From Helopsaltes ochotensis (Eukaryota > Chordata > Aves > Passeriformes > Locustellidae), in contig VXBM01000135.1 in assembly GCA_013400155.1 (NCBI GenBank), positions 1,089,523 to 1,153,522 on the forward strand: a DNA stretch of 64,000 nt. The letters are read 5' to 3'. Position numbers and translations under genes: made by a program. The first letter of the stretch is position 1; every line of letters starts with the position of its first letter. The notes below the pieces were generated by a model. It saw nothing but the letters and a program-made list of their open reading frames with translations. It did no database searches and was not told the origin of the DNA. This document shows, in pieces, positions 54,970-64,000 of the stretch.

Positions 54970-57900
54970 CAATGACCTTTGAAAAACTATGATTATCTTT
55001 ACATCCAAGTAGCACTAAGTAGAAATAAGTTTTTCACTTTCTGGGAGTCTCTGGTACCTGGGTTCACAGGTTCCCACACTGACAGGACACTGATTAGAAA
55101 TTCTCACCGTCAGTAAGGTGTGTTTTAGCTGGGACTGATTTACTGATGAAAAAAATGTGTCCTTTTAAAACAGTAAGTAATTTTAGCTATGGATTGTTGA
55201 GTTTTTGGTTTTTTTATTTGCTTTAAGTAAGATTTAAAGTGCTTCAAAATGTTGTTTTTAACACAATTAATAATTCATCAATGGTATTACCGTTTAGAAG
55301 TAATTGTAAATGTTAGAAAAACCTGTTATGATAAGGAATAAATAAAGAAAACTGGTAAGAAAAAGCCCCTTGGTAGGATCACACGGAATTTAATTTATGA
55401 ATAATTCTTTAATATTGTTAGCTGTCACTAGATGGGCTGTTAACTGCTTTCCCATCACAGTTAACTCTACTCATCAATGTAGTGTTCTGAGGTCCTTTAA
55501 AAATTAGTTGCTTTTCACAAGTAGTATAACCAAAATCTTAATACTGGAAAAGTTTGGTTCTTTGCCAGATAGTGATTTCTTCAGACAGCTTTAAAGCTGT
55601 CAACGTTTTTTTTTTTTTTTTCCCAGCCTAAGGAACTGAGAATGAAAGCAGAAGATATTGTTCAGTTATTTGGAGATCACTGACCAAGCTGTAACTGCTC
55701 TGGTCTGCTGACAAACTATGCACAAAGACTCTCACTTTTCTGTTTGAGCTTTGGGCAAAAATGAAAAATTGTGCAATCTGCATGGTAAGCCTAAGCAAGA
55801 GCCCTTACGAATGAGAAACATGGGCAATAAGGAGTAATTTTGCTGACCCTGGAACAATTTATTGAAAGTTGCAACATTATTATTCTGAGAGACAGAAAAT
55901 GTGAGTAATGGAATCTTGGAGCTACAATTTCCAAAAGGCAATACAGTAAGCATGACTGTTAAGCAAAATAAACATTTTTCTAACCTCTTAGGAATCTTAT
56001 ATTATTTTGATTGTGAATATTATATGACTGATACTATTCATGGATATTATTTGAAGTGTCTGCTATTTTGTATTTTAGTTGGGAATGAAAAAAATCAGTG
56101 TACTAGCAAAATTCCAGTTAGGAAGCTGCATTATACATTATTTGTATGTGTTGTAAAATGCATACAAAGAGATCATGTATCAGTAAAATGTGATATGAAG
56201 GCTTTACCAGCACATGTGTGATATTTGATACATGGTAAAGCCATAAGAGTATTAAATCCTTCCAAATTACGCAGTCCGGAAATATGATTCCTATACTGCA
56301 CTATTAGTTCTTCTACTACACTATCAATTGTTTCCTGTACCCTATACACTAAACAAGTATTTGCCAAGAATTTTACAAAGGTTGAAATCTTTATGGAAGA
56401 ATGGGAAAAATGACACTGAAAACCTGAACAAGGAATAAAAGACGAAGAAGAGATGAGAACAGTACAGATTGGTAGGGACATGACAGAAGGGATCTCAGCT
56501 TGGGTTATAGGTAAAAAATGTGTATACATTTCCCTCTACAGCCTGGGGCAGGAGCCAAGATTACTGATTCTCACTGCTCTTCTGCTGTCAGCAAATATGT
56601 GTGAAACATCCCGGCAATGTTCCCCATCTCCTCCTGCTGCCAGTCCATACAGATCCCTAAAGCTTCCACTGCTGTTGGCCAGGACAGCAGCCCAGGCTAT
56701 AAGGCAGACACCAAAATTTTCCATGGTGGCTGGTGGCCTGACAGATGGCCAGTAGTATCCTATACTATGGAATTTCTGCTTCTTTTCAGCTTCTGCTTCC
56801 TCGTTTTAGAAACAAGGAAATTATACTCCCAGACCTCACACACAGAAATATAACAGATGTAAATGAAATACTTCACAGTTCAAAAATTTCAGAATCAAAT
56901 TCTCTTATGTAGCTTTGGCTTAACTGCTTTGTGCATGCACATTACATTTACATGATCACATCTTCTTCCATCTTAAGCAGAGAACAAGAGCATAAATGAG
57001 AGCTGTATAAAGGATGCTGCCATCCCTAGGACTCCTACTTCCTTGCTTTCAAATATATGTGGAAAATGCTAAGATGCTTTATTTCTGTCTCTATACCAAC
57101 TTCACAGGATGTAGAGACAGAGGACAATAAAAATATAAATGTGATGGAGGCAGGAGATGGGCTGATCAGACAAAAGAGCTTGAGACAGGGAACAACGTAA
57201 AAAAAAAAAAAAAGATGAAAAAGATGAAGAAAAACAGGACAGAGTAAATGGGCAAGTGGAAGCTGGGACTGATCAGAGTTTTGGGATAGGAGAAAGGGCA
57301 GTGTGGCTGCTCTGGAACTGGACTTGCCTTTTTCTGCAGAGTTCGCCCCTTTTCACAGAGGATCAATTACATTACATGGATCTGCTAAATTCCCTTAACT
57401 CCAAGCAAATTCAAGGGTTTGAACATACACAGTTCTCCACAATGTGAAGAACTGACAAATTGAGTCCTAAAAGTATTTAACTGAGCAATCAAAATTATAT
57501 ATCTATTTTTTCTGGTTTAAAATGAGGATAACACCATATTTACTTCAGAATATAACTGCAGATGAAAAAAAAATCTTTTATAACTAAATTAATTAGGAAA
57601 TACTCAGACATGATGGTAGTGACACATGTGTGAGTGAATTAATAGGTCTATCTTCAAAGGGCAGTTTGAGAAAACCAAAGTGAGTAACAGACTGGGCCTC
57701 ACAAGGGATCATAAAGGAAAAGAGAAGAAATTAATTAGTTGCTTATGCAATGATTACTATCTGCCCTGTGCAATGATTTAGTTTGTTATCCTGTGGAAAA
57801 ATATATGATCAGAAAACAAAGACTTGCCATATAACGCAAATACAAAAGAGAACTGAGCTAAGTAAGCCTGCTTAAAATTCTTTCATTTTGAAACTTAACA

Positions 57901-59472
57901 GAGTTTAATGTGTTAATCTGGTATAATGATAACTGCTAAATTAATTTATGCTAATAAATAATAAATAATAGATTTAAAACCCAAAAATATTACTTTAACA
58001 TAATCTTGCTTTTTGCTTGGGAAAAGCTTGAAATAAGTAGAGAGAGCGGCGTGACATAGAAGTGGGATCTCAAGTTTAGGTGTTTTGGGATTTTTTTCTT
58101 CCTGGTTTCTACCAGGCAGCCTTGACTGCAGATGTTTGAGAAAAGCAGTAGATGAAGTAATTCAGAAACAGCTTCCTAAGATAAGTAGAAAGCTTATAAA
58201 GGGATAGAACAGCAAATTATTTGCTTAAAGTATTCATGCTGCCTCAAGAATCTTGACTGCATTTTGTTTATGCATTCACATTTCCTCAAACTTCTATCAT
58301 TTGACCCACCCCAAACCAAAACCCAGGTCCAAATCTGAGTTTCTCTGAGGTGTGCATCTCTTTTTCTCCTTATACTTAAACTGTTTTCCCTGATCTCATT
58401 TACATCCCCTTTCGCATATCACATATTATTCTGGCAGCATATATCAGCATGACCTAAACTAATAGTTTCAAAATATTACTTTTTACTTTGTGGGAAATCA
58501 GATGTAAATTTTGCATGTATTGTTTACTTCTAGCAACTAGAATAGGTAAAACTAGAGAGCAATCTTACTCCAGTGGTTTTCTCATGCTTGCTTTCTTATT
58601 TTGCCCATAGTTTACATCAAGAGTTGTTCGGTATTTTTAATCAGTGTATGTACTGAACTCAAGAAATATATTGTAAAGACAGAATACTGCTAAGCAGTAT
58701 GGCAGCATAAGGTATCCATTCATTCTTTCCCTATTGAATTTTCCTCATTTCTTGTGAACATTTTTCCATCTCTTAACCAAATTACCAGCTCAGGAGTACT
58801 GCTCTGTCGTAGCACAATGCTTCCACACAGAGAGTTGCCGTAGAGCATATGTGCAGGAAGACAGAGCAAAGGTAAGTCTCATGATTCTCTAACATTCATT
58901 GTTCAAAACTGTTACTCCAAAGAACTGAAAGGAATGGTAAAGAACTCATTTTAAGCAGGGGATAACTAAATAAACATTAAAAAACATAGTCACGTGAGAA
59001 AATGCATTAGGCTGGTGGCAATGATACGAACCTGGGGAAAATTATGCAAGTATTTGGGAAAAACAAATTGTTTTCCCTCCAACTGTGTCTGAGAAACTGC
59101 AGTGCTTTACTGGTTGTGTAATCGGAAGTGTTTCATCAGTCTAATTGTATGGGAATTTTCTGTTCTAACTAGCAACCTAAAAGTTCAGAAAAAATTTGAA
59201 TAGGAATTCAAACATTAAGATGGAATTCCAAAAGTTCTGTCTTTTGTCCATCCCTGTCACCTAATGGACACACAAAAGGACATACTAGGTCAACAGACTT
59301 ATGTACAGAGCCCCCTGTATGGAATTTCTAGAGACTTCAATGCATGTTCCAAGCAGGATCAGCCCCTTCTGCAGCAGCTCTCCAGACAGCATTTCTAATT
59401 TCTGACACAACTTTACACAATTTGCGGCCAAATAAATATTTATAAAGAAAATATTTGTTCTTTATATCTTAC

Positions 59473-59541
59473 TTGAGTTCTTGTGAGCTTGTGGCCAGCA
59501 TACTCCGAATGCTTTTGTCAGCCAAGGGACAGCCAGATAAA
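59473..59541 (-). CDS. MYT1L: MYT1L exon completing zinc finger 1 of the cluster
   Basis: 69 bp, acceptor tcttacag, donor gtaaga. The first base completes Ser. SLSGCPLADKSIRSMLATSS then QELK carries the last zinc ligand of finger 1 and the linker to finger 2. It ends with AA of a Lys codon completed 24 kb away at 35478. Residues SIRSMLATSSQELK are as in MYT1L. Confidence 0.97.
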
Positions 59542-60039
59542 CTGTAAGACATGGCAGGACATACAAGTATGTTAATCTTCTCATTACCTGAACAATCCCA
59601 AACAAACACAACATAAATACTAAAAAGTAAAAGTTTGTAATGCAGAAAAGCGATGGGGCAAGTGCTGTAATATTGAATTCCGTAATATAGTTAACCCTCT
59701 GAATATATTCAGTTATCAATATTACTTCCAAAATTACATACTGTAAATGTTCTTGATTGTTTGTTTGTTTCTCTGTGAACTAGAAAAATATAACAAAAAT
59801 ATTGGAGATTCCTGGGTTAACTACTTAAATGCTTAAGGAATACTTTGGAAATTTTAGTAATCTATTTAAAAATAAAAGACGTTTATACAACACACAAATT
59901 AGCATGCTTTTAAGATCAACATGTATTACTCAAAGGGTTAACACATAGTTCAACGTTTTACTTTGACAGCATTGTTGAGGTAAGCTGAAAACAATAAATT
60001 GAAAAGACAGAATCCACCATGAAAAAAATGAAGTCACAC
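59542..60039 (-). other. MYT1L intron (498 bp)
   Basis: A short AT-rich intron that splits finger 1. No element recognised. Confidence 0.9.
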
Positions 60040-60102
60040 CTTCTATGTGAGGCGTAATTACCAGTCACATGACCACTCCCATCACACCCTGGTGTTGGAC
60101 AT
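60040..60102 (-). CDS. MYT1L: MYT1L exon: first part of zinc finger 1 of the cluster
   Basis: 63 bp, acceptor ggtggcag, donor gtgtga. It completes a Thr codon (AC|A) and reads [20 protein letters not shown] before the split Ser. The ligands C, C, H, H are present. CCHHC fingers of this family bind one zinc and recognise AAGTT-core DNA in neuronal promoters. Confidence 0.97.
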
Positions 60103-60586
<484 letters not shown>

Positions 60587-62281
60587 CTACAGGCAAATAT
60601 ATACATATTAATTTAAGCTAGATAAGGTCACAACTTACACAAAATAATGCAAAGCAGAGTCATCAGAGGGTATCTCCTTCTTATCCTATTCTTACAGAGA
60701 AAATTAATGAAATTATTTTATATTCTTTCATATATTTCTTTTATATTCTTTTGAATAATATTTGAATATTTTGATGAAGACTTCACTATAAGTGAAATAT
60801 ATAATTTTTCAACAAGAAAAATAAAAAGGAAAAACTCCAGATTTTTCTATAGCTGTCATATTATTTTTCTCTAAAGACTCAGGTCTTTTCCCTAAAGTCA
60901 CTGCAAAACAGAGAAAAGGCAAAAAAGATGACTAAATGCAACACCAAAAGCCATCTTAAATAGCATTTTCAAGGATTTACATTCGTTTCAAAGATGAAAG
61001 AGAAGCAATCCTAATATCTACACATCTCAGTCTGGGACCAACTCAATGGATCTGTCTGGCAAGAGAGAATGACATAATTTATAAGTAACTTTAGTGATGA
61101 TCAGAAATTCAAACCCATCTATTTCAGGAATGCAGTGGCTGAATGCAGGGATTCAGGGATTCCTGCAGATGGTGCTATAAACAACATAGTAGAACTAGGG
61201 AGTTCTTTCTCTGAAGAAACATGCTGCTTTACCATATTTCCTTGATAGTGACAGATTTTCTGACAACTTCAGTGAAATTAATAGCAAAACTCTATAATAA
61301 AAGCTAGAATGCATTCAGGATATCTAGTGAAAATGCCACTTCGTTATATATTTCAAATATACTGAGGATAGCTTTATGGTTTAATTAAAATTGGCAAGAG
61401 ATGCGCTATACACAAATGATTAGCCTAATTTTTGGCTATAGAGCAAGAAAAAACGATCTCTAGAAGTCCTCAAACAACTAAATTGAATGGAGTGCAGGAT
61501 TTTAAGCCGCAGAATGGATAAGGGTTAAAACCTGACAGAAAAAGGCAGCGAAACTCAACCTGGTCAGCAGACCTCTTAAGTGTCCTGTCTATTCTGTTTT
61601 GAAAAGTAATAAAAATGCACTGACGTATTTTCTTTATTTGCCTCTTCTGTTTAAAGGGTTTTTCAGCTGTCTTGGTATTATAAGTAGAAAAGAAACACTG
61701 ATTTCTTATATCCCTTCTTTGTATTCTTGGAGGAAAGTATTTCATTAATACAGGCCCTTATACAGAGCTATCAAGAGCATGTAAGTAACTAGAAGATTAG
61801 TTGAAATAGTTGAAAGCTTACATTATACTCTGCTGCTTTGTTTAAATTGATTTCTAAGTAATACATGCATTCAGATACTCAGCACATCATTTATGGTTTT
61901 CAAATTCAGGAGAATATCTTGTCTTCAGAGCTGATTATCCCAGCATTGCATGGTTATGTCAACTTGCTCATACAGAGTAACATAATCTGGATATAGCAAA
62001 ACATCTTTACTGCAGAAAATATTTGTTAACAAGATGATGCTGTTAGAAAACATGATTCACGCTCATGGTTTAAATGTTGTCTTATGGAACTTAGTCACAG
62101 ATCAGATGTGTGCTAACATGATATAGTCCGAAAGATTAACCAGCAGAAAAGTCCTTTTTGTAGAAAATCACCAGTTTTGTCACATAGTAATTTTGCTTCC
62201 TATTTCCCTCCAAATTTCAGAAAATTAATGAATTACCAAAATTAGACTGCAACAAGAACTATATAGATGAAAAAGACATAC
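60587..62281 (-). other. MYT1L intron (1.7 kb)
   Basis: AT-rich, no recognisable repeat or gene. Confidence 0.88.
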
Positions 62282-62518
62282 ATTAATCTCTTTGGAATCA
62301 TCTTCATCTATCCTACTTGGCTTCATTTTAGTGTAGTCCACTGGCAAGTCCCAGCAGTCCCCCTCGTTCAGTTGGTAACACCGGTTGTTCATCACGGCTT
62401 GTCGTTGTGGGGACATTGGCTCCAGTGGGGTCAAAATGGTGCAGCAACCATCTCGCTGCCTCTGCTTGTTCATGCTCAGATCCAACGTCCCATTTTCATC
62501 GACTTCCATATCAGGATT
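62282..62518 (-). CDS. MYT1L: MYT1L exon: MYT1-family domain
   Basis: 237 bp, 79 codons, phase 0 at both ends, acceptor ttttgacag, donor gtatgt. The peptide begins NPDMEVDENGTLDLSMNKQR, continues through LTPLEPMSPQRQAVMNNRCY and WDLPVDYTKMKP, and ends DSKEIN. It covers the MYT1-family domain between the central and C-terminal finger clusters. The NPDMEVDENGTLDLSMNKQ start is characteristic of MYT1L; the paralogue ST18 has a different peptide after LDLSM. The LDLS motif resembles the CtBP-type PxDLS motif but lacks the Pro. N-terminal exons lie outside the window. Confidence 0.96.
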
Positions 62519-64000
62519 CTGTCAAAATAAGAAAAATATTGTTAATTCAGCTTCACCCTGGCAAACTGCTACCTCTTCTTCAATCTGATTGCCTAGCAGA
62601 ATGATAAAATGCTTTTCCATTCCTGTATAGATTGTAAGCATTGAGCCCCCTCCTACACATAGCATGATGCTGTTACACAACATTAATGCTGTTAAAGTAG
62701 ATTTCTTCCTGAATGGCTAATTTGATGTTTGGGGGGAAAAAGGAGAGTCTTCAGTAGCCCTCCTGCCACCCAGCACATGGGTGCAAAATCTGATATATAA
62801 AGGAGAAACCTCTAAATGAATTCTCTTGCCATTGTCTTTATGTTCTTGATTCATTCTGTGACTGGTGAAGTAACCTGTGAGGCAACATCTGCATAATTCT
62901 TGTTTTCAGTCCTGGCATCTGTCTGGGTGATTGGAGAAACAAAAACCAGCTAACATCAAATTATTTTTGTTTCTTTTTTCTTTTACATTAGCAGTCAATG
63001 CTTGAATAGATAATGTCAGAAAATTAAACAGGGAGGTAGAGTACCAAAAGAAGTCCTTTTGTACACCATTTGTCAATGAGAAAATGCATTTAAGTTTCAC
63101 AGGTCCTTCCCTGCAGATGAACACATATAAACAATTCATGTATCCATCTTGATAATAATTTGTGCCAGTTTCTGTGACACGTGATACTGTGCAAAATGGT
63201 ACAAGTATGGGTTTTTTTAACAGAAACAAGTGTTGTCTATTATATTAGATAAAGAGAAAGAAATAAAGTATCTTACAATGAACATAAAATTTAAAAACTA
63301 AGGACAGGTAAGATAAAAATGCCCATAGAGAATCCCTCATCTTTCCAAAAATGATGTGTTGCATGAGAAATTTAGTTTCAAAACGAATGTCAATCTGACT
63401 GACTCCTTGTATGTCTGGTGACTTTCTTTCCTCTTGAGTAACAAAAAACAGAGCTGCAGGAAACCACTGTGAATGCAAATGTCTCTTTCTGAACTACTGT
63501 CTTTTGTTAGAGCTTATATCTAATTGCTGCTATCCAGCTAATTTAATTTAGAAAGTATTTGTTTATCTCCTCAGACTCATTCCTTCAGTCGCAATATAAT
63601 GACACAGTAGGAAAGAGGCCCTTTCTGGCTTAGATGCAAAAGATTTTTACTATTGTATTCAACTTCTCCCATTCTACTGAGTAGAAAAGAACTGCATTTA
63701 TTTACATGCCAGACAGAGATTTCCTACTTGAAGAGTATTAAATAAATTAATATAAAAAGCAACACTTGAAAACAAAGTTTTCTGGCTTAGAGCATAATTA
63801 TTACTAATACCTACTGCTACAGGTATAGTTTGTTTTGAATGACCATAACATGAGGCGGTTTTCATAATAAGGGAAAGCAAACCTTTGTCTACAGAAGAAC
63901 AGAACATGTCTGCCAGCTCAAAATCTCTCTACAAGCACAATAGAAATGTTTCCTCTGCACTGCATCTGTCTGCTCAGCCATCTAGTGGTCTCCTGTAGGC
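62519..64000 (-). other. Upstream MYT1L intron (partial)
   Basis: AT-rich sequence upstream of the first exon seen, with no acceptable splice-flanked coding exon and no recognised repeat. The next MYT1L exon must lie beyond the right edge. Confidence 0.75.

Noticed and set aside
62906..63229. 107-codon minus-strand ORF as an upstream MYT1L exon
   Set aside because: No MYT1L resemblance and no frame-compatible splice sites were found.

Overview
The window reads as a bird nuclear genome, and the one gene in it is the 3' part of MYT1L (myelin transcription factor 1 like) on the minus strand. The bird assignment rests on several CR1 LINE fragments with the typical 3' end and on solo LTRs of avian endogenous-retrovirus type. 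The number of LTRs would fit a passerine, but the species cannot be fixed. Eleven coding exons were placed by reading GT-AG junctions on the minus strand. They join in frame to 446 codons plus a stop, about the C-terminal 38 percent of a protein of about 1,190 residues. The gene enters at the right edge (last upstream intron 62519-64000), stops at 1292-1294, and has 3' UTR to the left edge.

The exons encode, in order, the MYT1-family domain (62282-62518 and 60465-60586), four tandem CCHHC zinc fingers (60102 down to 11561), and a C-terminal coiled coil and tail (8173 down to 1292). Each finger is CPxPGC-x4-H-x7-H-x5-C. Three fingers are split by an intron at the same Ser codon (AG|T). The third finger is not split and shares one exon with the first part of the fourth. 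Two very long introns (about 24.0 kb and 17.1 kb) fall inside the finger region. MYT1L is a neuronal DNA-binding factor that recognises AAGTT-core sites and mainly represses non-neuronal genes.

Everything else is intronic. Reading from the left: a long GC-rich LTR-like block (6313-7738), a CR1 3' half (9051-10285, minus), a CR1 3' end (15290-15478), a CR1 internal fragment with a nested 280-bp solo LTR (20713-22495), an ERVL-type solo LTR (23592-24175), a 572-bp solo LTR with perfect 6-bp target duplications (26761-27332), a 342-bp solo LTR (31631-31972), pyrimidine-rich and A/C-rich tracts (41200-41620, 43662-43870), CR1 3' ends (46345-46490, 49070-49283), and a palindromic TA/CA microsatellite (54885-54969).

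The most notable find is a strongly decayed Ty3/gypsy-type pol (about 50945-53430, plus strand) inside the 24-kb intron. Pieces of reverse transcriptase, the RNase H end and integrase can be read in the right order but are broken by stops and frameshifts. Ty3/gypsy elements are scarce in birds, so this is probably an ancient insertion. No second protein-coding gene, tRNA, rRNA or CRISPR array was found.
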